Below are positions 36,255 through 44,801 of a DNA stretch of 64,000 bases, piece after piece. The stretch lies in NCBI RefSeq assembly GCF_013760955.1, contig NZ_JACDUL010000003.1:316872-380871 (forward strand). The letters are read 5' to 3'. The notes below the pieces were generated by a model. It was given only the letters and a program-made list of their open reading frames with translations, was not told the origin of the DNA and did not search any database. Made by a program: the position numbers and the translations under genes. The DNA is from Methanococcus maripaludis (GTDB lineage: Archaea > AGJL01 > Methanococci > Methanococcales > Methanococcaceae). Numbering within the stretch: position 1 is the first letter of the stretch; each line of letters starts with the position of its first letter.

Positions 36255-36737
36255 ATGGAAAATCTTGAAAATGCACTTGGGAAGTATCATGAGATTAAAT
36301 TAAAACATGTAATACCTCCAATAAACACGATGCCGGTTGTTTGCTGTAATGACCCAATTATTAAAGTTATGGAAATATTAAGATCAAGACATCACGTTTG
36401 GGTTATAAATTGCGAAGAAGAAGGCAGTTTACTTGGAGTAATCAAATATTTAAGCGTCATAGACTTTTTATTACCTCCGGATAAGCATAATTTATACATC
36501 GGAAGTACTCGTTCTGCACTAAAATCCGTAATCGGTGGTGCAAAAACTGCAAAAGAAGTTATGGAAAAAAATGCACTTGCAATTAATCACAACGCAACAG
36601 TACTCGAAGCCCTGATAAAGATGAAACGATATGGAATTCAGATTTTAGCGGTGCTCGATGATGATGAAAGATTAATTGGTGAAATAAGTTTAAAAATACT
36701 AATTAACAAATTTTTGAGTCTTTGCTTAGCTCAATAA
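36255..36737 (+). CDS. CBS-domain pair protein
   Basis: About 160 residues comprising two CBS repeats: MPVVCCNDPIIKVMEILRSRHHVWVIN and LAINHNATVLEALIKMKRYGIQILAV, each followed by a LIG-type strand. CBS pairs bind adenosine nucleotides and regulate linked proteins. ATG 36255 follows GGTGGACTAT; the GTG at 36246 belongs to that site. It is 18 bases upstream of the antiporter gene, which suggests that it senses nucleotide or ionic state to control the transporter. Confidence 0.85.
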   Translation: MENLENALGKYHEIKLKHVIPPINTMPVVCCNDPIIKVMEILRSRHHVWVINCEEEGSLLGVIKYLSVIDFLLPPDKHNLYIGSTRSALKSVIGGAKTAKEVMEKNALAINHNATVLEALIKMKRYGIQILAVLDDDERLIGEISLKILINKFLSLCLAQ

Positions 36738-36755
36738 CATATAGAGGGGTTTTTA

Positions 36756-37934
36756 ATGGAAGCTAGCTGGGTGTTGTTTACCATAGGAATTGCGCTAATT
36801 TTTGGTAAACTTGGTGACCACCTGATGAATAGATTGGGATTTCCGGGCGTTCTCGGCGAAATGATTATGGGAATGCTAATTGGAAATCTAGTATTTTTTG
36901 GAGTAGTAAGTCCTGAGCATCTCACAATTCATAACAATGAGGTTTTCGATTTTTTATCTAGGTTAGGAATTATATTCTTGTTATTTTTAGGGGGGCTTGA
37001 CACAGATTTATCGGTTTTAAAGAAAACTGGCAAAATTGCGACTGTTTCAACAGTTTTTGGTGTTTTAGTTCCGCTAGTGATGGGTTATTTTGCAATGCAA
37101 CATATGGGATACAACAATGTTGAATCGTTTGCAGGCGGTGTGGTTTTAACTGCGACGAGTATTGGAATTACTGTAAGAGTAATGATGGATTTAGGCGTGC
37201 TAAAAAGTGAAGTTGGTGCAGCATCGCTTAGTGCAAGTATTATGGATGATTTTTTAGGCATTATGTTGATTATATTTGCAGTGGGTAGTGGCAGTATTCT
37301 TGGACTTTTAGGAAAATTTGCAATTTTCTTTATAATTACAGGTTTCCTCGCCATGAAATTTGTACATAAATTCATTTCATTTTCAGAAAAACTCCAAGTA
37401 GAAAAAGGAATACTGTCCCTTGCAATTGCAGTTATGTTTTTATTCTCGTTTTTAGCAGAGAACTGGTTTGAAGCTGCTATTGAAGGATCTTTCATGGCAG
37501 GGCTAGTCCTTTCAAGAACTCCCGAAGGTAAAAACTTAATTGAAGATGTAAAAACAATAGGTTACAGTATTTTAATTCCATTATTCTTCGTGTATACTGG
37601 GGCATCATTAAATTTAACAATTTTTGGAGATTTTGACGCACTTTACCTTGCTTTGGTACTGACAGCAATTGCAATTGTAAGTAAGGTTGTTGGAAGGGGC
37701 TTTGGTGCGAGAATCATGGGATGGAATCTTAAAAAATCGCTTCAAATGGGAATTGGTTCAATTCCAAGAGCTGAAATTGCGTTAATCAACCTTATGGTTG
37801 CAATACATGCAGGAGTAATTTCCGAGGCCAATGTCGGAAAATTCATTGCTGCAACGATGATATTCATCACAATATCAATTATTTCAACGCCCCCGCTATT
37901 AAAATGGGCTTTTGCAGAAGAAGTGGAAAATTAA
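36756..37934 (+). CDS. Na+/H+ antiporter, CPA2 (NapA/KefB) type
   Basis: The 392-residue membrane protein has about twelve segments. Family signs: RLGFPGVLGEMIMGMLIGN in the first helices, LGIIFLLFLGGLDTDL, and the ion-binding pair in ASIMDDFLGIMLI (the DD of NapA). Late motifs include SIPRAEIALINLMVA. It exchanges Na+ or K+ for protons, important for a methanogen that couples methyl transfer to a sodium gradient. It is co-oriented with a CBS protein. The stop is two bases from the stop of the convergent MFS gene. Confidence 0.9.
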   Translation: MEASWVLFTIGIALIFGKLGDHLMNRLGFPGVLGEMIMGMLIGNLVFFGVVSPEHLTIHNNEVFDFLSRLGIIFLLFLGGLDTDLSVLKKTGKIATVSTVFGVLVPLVMGYFAMQHMGYNNVESFAGGVVLTATSIGITVRVMMDLGVLKSEVGAASLSASIMDDFLGIMLIIFAVGSGSILGLLGKFAIFFIITGFLAMKFVHKFISFSEKLQVEKGILSLAIAVMFLFSFLAENWFEAAIEGSFMAGLVLSRTPEGKNLIEDVKTIGYSILIPLFFVYTGASLNLTIFGDFDALYLALVLTAIAIVSKVVGRGFGARIMGWNLKKSLQMGIGSIPRAEIALINLMVAIHAGVISEANVGKFIAATMIFITISIISTPPLLKWAFAEEVEN

Positions 37935-37936
37935 AT

Positions 37937-39094
37937 CTATTTTTTATTTTTTATTAAAACATACGCAATATAACTTATTAAAAATGAAAATACTGCCCCT
38001 ATTTTAAACATGTTTGAAATTCCAACAATATCTGAAATATATCCTAGCAGTACTGCACCAACGAATATTCCAACATTTATGCTTGCAGTGTAAAGCCCCA
38101 TTGCTTCACCTTTTCTTTCATGCGGAATATCTCGAATTGCAATTGAATTTATCCCTGGAGTACTCATTGAAGCCCCAATTGATGCGATAATTAATGAAAA
38201 AAACATTGAAGTAAACGATGTGGACATTGCAAGAATATACATCCCTAAATTTCCAATAATTATTCCATTTAATATTATTCTGTTTCCATTTTTATCGAAA
38301 ATTTTTCCAAATTTTTTCTGCGTCACTGCTAGAACCATATTCATTGCTGCAAGCATTATTCCAATTTTAAAAGCAGAAACTCCGTAATCATACGCGTAAA
38401 TTGCTAAATATGCGAGAAGTGCACCCCTTGAAATTGTTATCGCGATATTTATTATAAAAGCTGCGCTAAAATTTCTCATTTTTAAAAATTCAAGCGAAAA
38501 TAATTTTTTACCAGATAATTTTTGTTTTTCTTGTGATTTGGAAATATCTTCCAGTTTGTAATAAGCAATTATTGATGCGATAATTCCTAAAATACCACAT
38601 ACGTAAAATGGAACCATAATTCCATACATATCCGCAAGTAATCCTCCAAGTAATGGTCCAACGCCAAATCCTAAAGATACTGCGGAGTTAAATACTCCCA
38701 TATATTCCCCAAGTTTTGATTTCGGAGAGACTTGTGCAATATACGAACCTGCAACAGGATTTACAAATGCCGAAAATACGCCTGTGAAAGTCCTGACTAT
38801 GAGCATGCTTGCAAATCCGGATACCAATCCATAAAATAGAGTGGTTACCCCGTAAAGAAGTGTTCCTGCAACCAAAAATATTTTTTTTCCGTAAGTATCT
38901 GATAGTGTTCCTGCAGGAAGTTGAAAGATTGTCCTAACTAGTGCAAAAGAACCAAAAATCAGCCCGATCTGAAAATTTGATAAACCATACGATTTTGCAA
39001 ATATTGCTAAAAGTGGCGCAATTAGACCAATACCGAGCATCGTCACAAAAATTGTGATCCATAGAACGTAAATACCGTTCATTTTTTCCTGCAT
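37937..39094 (-). CDS. Major facilitator superfamily transporter
   Basis: The 385-residue protein has about twelve membrane segments. After the second helix it carries FQLPAGTLSDTYGKKIFLVAG, the typical G-x-L-D-x-G/S-x-K loop motif, and repeats at FGKIFDKNGNRI in the second half. Resembles multidrug or sugar efflux permeases; no substrate motif is visible. ATG follows GTGAAAAGTC. Confidence 0.87.
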   Translation of the reverse strand: MQEKMNGIYVLWITIFVTMLGIGLIAPLLAIFAKSYGLSNFQIGLIFGSFALVRTIFQLPAGTLSDTYGKKIFLVAGTLLYGVTTLFYGLVSGFASMLIVRTFTGVFSAFVNPVAGSYIAQVSPKSKLGEYMGVFNSAVSLGFGVGPLLGGLLADMYGIMVPFYVCGILGIIASIIAYYKLEDISKSQEKQKLSGKKLFSLEFLKMRNFSAAFIINIAITISRGALLAYLAIYAYDYGVSAFKIGIMLAAMNMVLAVTQKKFGKIFDKNGNRIILNGIIIGNLGMYILAMSTSFTSMFFSLIIASIGASMSTPGINSIAIRDIPHERKGEAMGLYTASINVGIFVGAVLLGYISDIVGISNMFKIGAVFSFLISYIAYVLIKNKK

Positions 39095-39236
39095 GACTTT
39101 TCACATTTTATTTTTATAATACACTCGCATTTGATAGATAAATACTATGTGGCAATCAGTAAAGTTTACAAACCTATAAAAATATGTAATGCTTATTGGA
39201 AATAAACTAGAAAAAAATACCAATTGAGGTGTAATT

Positions 39237-39413
39237 ATGGCATATAAAGTAAACGAAGATGAATGTATCGCATGCGGAGCTTGTGTTCCTTCATGCCCTG
39301 AAAACGCTATCTCAGAAAAAGCTGACGGTAAAGCAGTTATCGATCCTGCTAAATGTACTGGCTGTGGCGATTGTGCTGACATCTGCCCTGTAGCATGCAT
39401 TAAAGAAGAATAA
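39237..39413 (+). CDS. Ferredoxin, 2[4Fe-4S]
   Basis: A 58-residue protein, MAYKVNEDECIACGACVPSC..., with two clostridial-type motifs CIACGACVPSCP and CTGCGDCADICP. ATG 39237 is preceded by GAGGTGTAATT, a strong binding site, and a TATA-like CCTATAAAAATATG lies some 60 bases upstream. An electron carrier for ferredoxin-linked oxidoreductases. It is easily overlooked because of its size, and an antisense frame of 99 codons covers the same DNA. Confidence 0.95.
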   Translation: MAYKVNEDECIACGACVPSCPENAISEKADGKAVIDPAKCTGCGDCADICPVACIKEE

Positions 39414-39457
39414 ATTTGAAATTCTATAATACATTCCCAATTTAATCTATTTTTAAA

Positions 39458-40006
39458 TTACTCATAATGAAGGATAAGATTTAATTTTGTAATTTTTGAA
39501 CCCCTATTTTCATATACGTGGGATTTTTCTGCGTTAAACCTAATTGTATCATTTTTTTTAAGGAAATAATCAACTTCACCGATTTTGAGTGCAAGTTCAC
39601 CCTCAAAAACAGTTATGATCTCTTCAGTTCCTTTTACGTGTCCTTCGGAATAGTATTTATGTCCGGGTTTTATCTCAACAATATATGTTTCAAATCGTTT
39701 ATCATCTTCAAATGGAATTACAGGATATAATTTATGGCCTTCACCCTCAAAAACTGGATTTAAATCTTCAAATGGAATTAAATCAACTTCGGGTTTTTCA
39801 TTCTTTAAAAGTGATGTAAATGAAACTTTTAATCCATTGGAAATCTTTAAAATTGTTGAAATTGTAGGATTTACTTCTCCTCGCTCTATTTGGCCGAGCA
39901 TGCTTTTACTTACTCCGGTTATGTTAGATAAAGCATCCAAACTTAAATCTTTTCTTTTTCGGATGATTTTTAAATTTTTAGAAATTACGTCGTTTAAGTC
40001 CTTCAT
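39458..40006 (-). CDS. XRE-type helix-turn-helix regulator with cupin domain
   Basis: The 182-residue protein has an N-terminal HTH (LKIIRKRKDLSLDALSNITG then SKSMLGQIERGEVNPTISTI, about residues 12-55) and a C-terminal cupin barrel (residues 80-182, with YSEGHVKGTEEIITVFEG and FNAEKSHVYEN). HTH-cupin proteins bind a small ligand and act as repressors or activators of adjacent genes. It is divergent from an aminotransferase, with a perfect palindrome between the two. ATG follows AGGAAAAATC. Confidence 0.92.
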   Translation of the reverse strand: MKDLNDVISKNLKIIRKRKDLSLDALSNITGVSKSMLGQIERGEVNPTISTILKISNGLKVSFTSLLKNEKPEVDLIPFEDLNPVFEGEGHKLYPVIPFEDDKRFETYIVEIKPGHKYYSEGHVKGTEEIITVFEGELALKIGEVDYFLKKNDTIRFNAEKSHVYENRGSKITKLNLILHYE

Positions 40007-40060
40007 GATTTTTCCTGTGCACTATAATGTATATATAGATTAAGATATACTACCATATTC

Positions 40061-40074
40061 AATATACGTATATT
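40061..40074. promoter_or_regulatory. Perfect palindrome between regulator and aminotransferase
   Basis: AATATACGTATATT is a perfect 14-base palindrome in the 121-base intergenic region. TATA-like stretches occur on both sides. A palindromic site between a helix-turn-helix regulator and a divergent enzyme gene is a natural operator candidate, though AT-rich DNA yields palindromes by chance. Confidence 0.4.
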
Positions 40075-40127
40075 TGTATGTTATGAACTTCCATGATTAA
40101 ATCTTTATCGAAATTTAGGGGACGAAT

Positions 40128-41315
40128 ATGGCATTGAGCTACTCAAAACGAATGGAAAAAATTAAATCGTCTGAAATAAGGGAAATATTAAAGATTACCC
40201 AGAGCCCTGAAATTATATCCTTTGCAGGAGGTCTTCCCGCACCCGAACTCTTCCCGGTAAAAGAAATAAAAGAAATTTCTGGAATAGTTCTTGATGAAAT
40301 GGGCCCAGAATCCCTCCAATATGATGTAACGGAAGGATACCCCCCACTTAGACAGAAAATCTCAGAAAGAATGAATAAAGTACTGGAAACAGATGTTACA
40401 GAAAATAATATTTTAATCGTCTGTGGATCCCAGCAAGGATTAGATTTCTCTGGAAAAGTATTCTTGGATGAAAATGATGTGGTGTTATGTGAAAGTCCAA
40501 CTTATCTTGGAGCAATCAACGCATTCAAATCATACGAACCCCAGTTTAAGGAAGTTCCGACTGACGACTTTGGAATGATTCCAGAAGAACTTGAAAAAAT
40601 TTTAAAAACAACAGATAATGTAAAACTCATTTATACAATTCCTGATTTCCAAAATCCAACTGGAAAAACGTGGACTCTTGAAAGAAGGGAAAAATTCATG
40701 GAAATAATTGAAAAATATGGAATTCCAGTAATTGAAGATAACCCCTACGGAGAATTAAGATTTGACGGGGAAATGTTGCCTTCATTAAAATCAATGGATT
40801 CAAAAGGTCTTGTAATTCATTTGGGAACGTTTTCAAAGACTTTTTGTCCGGGTTTAAGGGTAGGATGGATTGCTGCATCAGAAAATATCCTCGAAAAATA
40901 TATTCTTGTAAAACAGAGTGCGGATTTACATACTTCGTCATTTTCCCAGAGAATTATCTCAAAAATGCTTGAAAATTATGATTTTGATGAACGAGTGTTA
41001 AAATTAAAAGAATTATACAAAGGCAGACGAGATTTGATGATAAACACGATAAAAGAAGAATTTCCAGAAGGAATTAAATATACAAATCCTGAAGGGGGAC
41101 TTTTTACATGGGTTGAACTTCCTGAAAAATACAGTGCACGTGAATTTTTGGATGAATGTCTGAAAAATAATGTTGCAATTGTCCCAGGAGGGTCATTCTT
41201 CCCAAACGGAGGCCATGAAAATACATTTAGACTTAACTACTCAAATATGCCCGATGAAAAAATAATTGAAGGAATTAAAAGACTTTCAAAAGTTTTAAAA
41301 GAATATTTAAATTAA
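40128..41315 (+). CDS. PLP-dependent aminotransferase, class I (LysN/MocR-like)
   Basis: The 395-residue enzyme has the PLP lysine in HLGTFSKTFCPGLRVGWIA, the SAGGLPAPELFP-type N-terminus (IISFAGGLPAPELFP) and YTIPDFQNPTGKTW. These mark the subgroup with 2-aminoadipate, aromatic or valine-pyruvate transaminases. The substrate cannot be fixed; control by the divergent HTH-cupin protein suggests an inducible or starvation-linked role. ATG follows AGGGGACGAAT. Confidence 0.88.
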   Translation: MALSYSKRMEKIKSSEIREILKITQSPEIISFAGGLPAPELFPVKEIKEISGIVLDEMGPESLQYDVTEGYPPLRQKISERMNKVLETDVTENNILIVCGSQQGLDFSGKVFLDENDVVLCESPTYLGAINAFKSYEPQFKEVPTDDFGMIPEELEKILKTTDNVKLIYTIPDFQNPTGKTWTLERREKFMEIIEKYGIPVIEDNPYGELRFDGEMLPSLKSMDSKGLVIHLGTFSKTFCPGLRVGWIAASENILEKYILVKQSADLHTSSFSQRIISKMLENYDFDERVLKLKELYKGRRDLMINTIKEEFPEGIKYTNPEGGLFTWVELPEKYSAREFLDECLKNNVAIVPGGSFFPNGGHENTFRLNYSNMPDEKIIEGIKRLSKVLKEYLN

Positions 41316-41333
41316 CTTTTAATTTTTACTTTT

Positions 41334-42518
41334 TTATTTTTTTACCCATGAATCAAGGGTTAATTTTGGTTTGTACCACTTAACGGTTACCGGAACTTTT
41401 GAGATATGGCCGTATTCCCCGCCGCCACCAGGGTAAATATATATTTTATTTGTTCTGAAAAGCTCGATTATTTTTCCAACGTGCTCATTTATCTTTTTAA
41501 CTTCATTGATATCTTCGTTAATCAAAACATCGATTTCATTTCCGTATTTTTTAATATACTGCTCCCAGATGGTATCTACTGATTTTGTTCCGATATTCTT
41601 CCCGATTGCAAGTGAAATTATTTCTGCTAAGGGAATTATTTTGTGATATTTCGGCCTGAAATCAGGGTGGATTACTTTTTTATCCTTTGATAGTTCCAAA
41701 GTTTTATCATGAACTCCTTTTTTAATCGTTCCCTTGCATTCAGGACATTTAAAGTTATTTTCTTCTGCATCTTCCAATTTAAACCTGGTAAAACATCTAG
41801 TGCATGCGGTTAAATGGTATTTTCCAAGATTTGGATCGAGTCCATAATTTGCAGTTATTTTATTGTGTTTTAAAACCTTTTTTATCTCTTCAAAGTTTGT
41901 TTCAAGCCCTTCAAGTTCATCTACGTCCATTTGGTTGAATTCTCTTCCAAGCCTGTGGGAATAGAATGAGTGCGCATCAGAATTACTTAAAAAAGGTAGA
42001 TCTCGAAGTTCTTCGACCATATCTGCCATATCCGTGTCTGCTGAAAGTCCGAGCTCGATAAAATCAGGTTTTTTTCCATAACAATTATAAATTGAAGTAA
42101 ATGATTTGTACATGCTTGTCCATGGCGTAAATGCATGAGCTGGCCCGATAAGTCCCCCTACATCTTGCACTGCATCCATAATTTCCAGTCCATTTAATGA
42201 AACTCTCGGCCTTCCATCAGCATCGATATTTTTTGAATATTTTGAGAATTTATCTCTTAAATCGTGAGCCTGAGAAGTTTGTGGCAGATATATCAAATGA
42301 TGAACCCGATTTCTATCCTCGACCTCTGTTGAAAGAAGAAGTGGTTTATCCGCGTATTTTTCGATTTCTTCGAGCCATTTTGCGTGTAAACAGTCCCCTG
42401 TCGCAATTAAATCGAGACCTTTTACTGGCCCATATTTTAATATATGCTCGATATCCATATACTTAGAAGTTCCCATAGAATATTTTGAGTGAATATGTAG
42501 ATCCGCATTAATTATCAT
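41334..42518 (-). CDS. Endonuclease Q-like PHP protein (TIGR00375 type)
   Basis: The 394-residue protein has a PHP metal centre: DLHIHSKYS, IATGDCLH, STEVEDRNRVHHL, GPAHAFTPW and SNSDAHS. It continues with a zinc ribbon CTRCFTRF...CPECKG around residues 240-262. This is the arrangement of archaeal endonuclease Q, which nicks DNA 5' to deaminated bases such as uracil and hypoxanthine; the family was long annotated only as TIGR00375. ATG follows GGTGATTTC. It is divergent from pus10 with just 21 bases between start codons. Confidence 0.8.
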   Translation of the reverse strand: MIINADLHIHSKYSMGTSKYMDIEHILKYGPVKGLDLIATGDCLHAKWLEEIEKYADKPLLLSTEVEDRNRVHHLIYLPQTSQAHDLRDKFSKYSKNIDADGRPRVSLNGLEIMDAVQDVGGLIGPAHAFTPWTSMYKSFTSIYNCYGKKPDFIELGLSADTDMADMVEELRDLPFLSNSDAHSFYSHRLGREFNQMDVDELEGLETNFEEIKKVLKHNKITANYGLDPNLGKYHLTACTRCFTRFKLEDAEENNFKCPECKGTIKKGVHDKTLELSKDKKVIHPDFRPKYHKIIPLAEIISLAIGKNIGTKSVDTIWEQYIKKYGNEIDVLINEDINEVKKINEHVGKIIELFRTNKIYIYPGGGGEYGHISKVPVTVKWYKPKLTLDSWVKK

Positions 42519-42539
42519 GAAATCACCTGGTGAGATTAT
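42519..42539. promoter_or_regulatory. Back-to-back ribosome binding sites of endoQ and pus10
   Basis: The 21-base gap between the two divergent start codons contains TCACC-T-GGTGA (42523-42533), one Shine-Dalgarno for each strand, forming a palindrome. No room is left for a promoter, so both promoters must lie inside the opposite gene. Confidence 0.75.
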
Positions 42540-43949
42540 ATGAATATAGATTATTCTGTTTTAAAAAAATACCCCTTGTGCGACAGATGTTTTGGAAGAC
42601 TTTACGGAAAACTTATTAGATCCAGTAATTTTGAGAGAGGACATGCTTTAAAACTTGCTAAAGCAATCGAACTTGAAGAAGATTTAAGAAATGCCCTTGA
42701 AAAAATGAATGAATCTTCTGAAAATTCTGATAATCAAATTAATCCTGAAAAATTGGAAGAAATTAAAGAACTGATGTATTCCCTCTACAAATCAGGAATT
42801 TCAGGAATAAAACTTGATTTAATTGAAGATATTGAAAAATACGAAACAAAATTTAAAAATGAAGCTGAATATGAAAAAACCGAAGAGTGTGAAGAACTCT
42901 GCCCATGGTGTAAAGGAATTTTTGAAATTGAAAATATTGAAAAAGTTGCTGAAAATGTAGTTGATGCACTTTCTGAATACGAATTTGACAGCTTTTTAAT
43001 CGGTACAAAACTTCCAAAAAGATTTAAAGAACTTGAAAATGAGATTGAAACTCCATTTATGGAAAGTATAAGGCAGGAATTTGGAAGAGAACTTGGAAAA
43101 GTAGTAGTACCATTAGTTAAAAGACGAGTTGACAAGGAAAATCCTGATATCGTAGTCATGGTAAATCCATACAATCAAAAAGTTACACTTCAAGTAAACC
43201 CCGTATTTATCAAAGGAAGATATAAAAAGCTAGTTAGAGGAATTCCGCAAAGCCACTGGCATTGCAGGTCTTGCAAAGGAAAAGGCTGTGAAAAATGTAA
43301 CTTCACTGGAAAACAGTACATGACTTCAGTTGAAGAAATCATTGCAGAACCGTTTATGGATGTTATGAAAGGAAGTTCAGAAGCACTTCACGGTGCAGGG
43401 CGAGAAGACATTGATGTTAGAATGCTTGGAAATGGAAGGCCTTTTGTAATTGAAATAAAAGAGCCAAAGGTAAGAAAAGTTAATTTAGAAGAACTTGCTT
43501 CAAAAGTTAATGCATCTGAGACTGTTGAAATACTAAATGTCGAATACGGCCTTAAAAAAGACGTTCACTTCTTCAAAAATGAGCCCCATAAAAAAACATA
43601 TCTTGCTCAAGTTGAGTGCGACGAAAAAGTGTCGAGTGAAGAAGTGGCTGAATTAGTAAATAAACTCGAAGATTTAGTAATTGACCAAAGGACGCCCGAT
43701 AGGGTCTCACATCGAAGGGCTGACCTCGTGCGTGTACGTAAGGTATATAAAGCTTGGCCGCATATGATTGATGATTATAACTTTGAACTTAAGATATTCT
43801 GCGATGGCGGATTATACATCAAAGAACTCATTAGCAGCGATGAAGGGAGAACTACCCCTTCCGTTTCGGAATTGCTAAACAATAAATGCATCTGTAAATT
43901 TTTAGATGTTTTGGATGTTCACGACTATGATGATGTAGAAAATATCTAA
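42540..43949 (+). CDS. pus10: tRNA pseudouridine synthase Pus10
   Basis: Archaeal Pus10 makes pseudouridine 54 and 55 in the tRNA T-loop. The 469-residue protein has an N-terminal module with CDRCFGRLYGK and CPWCKG cysteines, a THUMP-like region, CRSCKGKGCEKCNFTGKQY (zinc), then the synthase core. That core includes EALHGAGREDIDVRMLGNGRPFV with the catalytic Asp and DQRTPDRVSHRRADLVR. ATG follows GGTGAGATTAT. It heads the run toward rpl21e-rpoF. Confidence 0.95.
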   Translation: MNIDYSVLKKYPLCDRCFGRLYGKLIRSSNFERGHALKLAKAIELEEDLRNALEKMNESSENSDNQINPEKLEEIKELMYSLYKSGISGIKLDLIEDIEKYETKFKNEAEYEKTEECEELCPWCKGIFEIENIEKVAENVVDALSEYEFDSFLIGTKLPKRFKELENEIETPFMESIRQEFGRELGKVVVPLVKRRVDKENPDIVVMVNPYNQKVTLQVNPVFIKGRYKKLVRGIPQSHWHCRSCKGKGCEKCNFTGKQYMTSVEEIIAEPFMDVMKGSSEALHGAGREDIDVRMLGNGRPFVIEIKEPKVRKVNLEELASKVNASETVEILNVEYGLKKDVHFFKNEPHKKTYLAQVECDEKVSSEEVAELVNKLEDLVIDQRTPDRVSHRRADLVRVRKVYKAWPHMIDDYNFELKIFCDGGLYIKELISSDEGRTTPSVSELLNNKCICKFLDVLDVHDYDDVENI

Positions 43950-44034
43950 AATAGAAATGGTTATATATTGGTAGTGAAAAAAAGGATAGACACTATGCCA
44001 ATTATGTTCATGAAACACATTAGGAGGAATAACT

Positions 44035-44328
44035 ATGCAAAAAAGTGAAGGATTTAGAAGCAAAACAAGATATAAACTTCAGAAACACCCAAGACAGAAA
44101 GGAATGGCTCCGTTAACAAGAGCTTTAAAATGCTACACCGAAGGAGACAGAGTTCACGTAGTACTCGACCCTTCAGTACAGAAAGGAATGCCGCACCCAA
44201 AATTCCACGGTAAAACTGGAGTTGTTGTTGCTCAAAGAGGAAGATCATTCTTAGTTAGAGTAAAAGATGGCGGAAAATACAAAGACATTATTGCTAGACC
44301 GCAACACTTAAGAGAATCTAAATTATAA
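44035..44328 (+). CDS. rpl21e: Ribosomal protein L21e
   Basis: 97 residues; begins MQKSEGFRSKTRYKLQKHPRQ and has RVHVVLDPSVQKGMPHPKFHGKTG, both diagnostic of eL21. ATG follows TTAGGAGGAATAACT, a near-perfect ribosome binding site. A TATA-like TGGTTATATATTGG lies about 70 bases upstream. Followed by rpoF and a DUF655 gene, an order conserved among euryarchaea. Confidence 0.97.
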   Translation: MQKSEGFRSKTRYKLQKHPRQKGMAPLTRALKCYTEGDRVHVVLDPSVQKGMPHPKFHGKTGVVVAQRGRSFLVRVKDGGKYKDIIARPQHLRESKL

Positions 44329-44376
44329 TTATTTTTAGATATCTTTTTTTTAGACTAATCTGTTTTGAGGGAGATT

Positions 44377-44700
44377 ATGATTGGAAAAGAAATTATTTCC
44401 GAAAAGTACACAACAATTGCTCATGCAACCGAAATTATGGATGAAAGAGCAGGTTTTGACGAATTATCGTACGAACACGGTTGTTCACTCGACTATTTAA
44501 GAAAATTTTCAACAATAAGTAAAGAAGATGCTGACACCATGTTTGAACAGCTCACAAATTTAGGGCTAACTGAAAAAATGGCAGTTAAAATTATAGACTT
44601 ACTTCCAGAAACAGAAGAAGACCTGAAAATCATATTTTACAGAGTCGATGTTCCTGAAAACAAGGACGACATTTTAGAAGTAGTTAGTAAATTCAAATAA
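44377..44700 (+). CDS. rpoF: RNA polymerase subunit F (Rpb4 homologue)
   Basis: The 107-residue protein matches archaeal RpoF: MIGKEIISEKYTTIAHATEIM, LSYEHGCSLDYLRKFSTIS and LLPETEEDLKIIFYR (helicase/RNase D C-terminal-like fold). With RpoE it forms the stalk of RNA polymerase. I use ATG 44377 after GAGGGAGATT; the TTG at 44365 lies upstream of this site. Between rpl21e and the DUF655 gene. Confidence 0.94.
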   Translation: MIGKEIISEKYTTIAHATEIMDERAGFDELSYEHGCSLDYLRKFSTISKEDADTMFEQLTNLGLTEKMAVKIIDLLPETEEDLKIIFYRVDVPENKDDILEVVSKFK

Positions 44701-44801
44701 CGCTTTTCTACCATTTTATTATTGAAACAATTAGTTTTTTATTGAATTAACTCGATATTAAGTAATGTTATTTTAATTTCCAACATTTGATAGGTGTAAG
44801 T

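Noticed and set aside
39101-39400. 99-codon minus-strand frame
   Set aside because: Antisense to the 58-residue ferredoxin and its promoter; the His/Ser/Pro-rich product is a shadow of the ferredoxin cysteine motifs.
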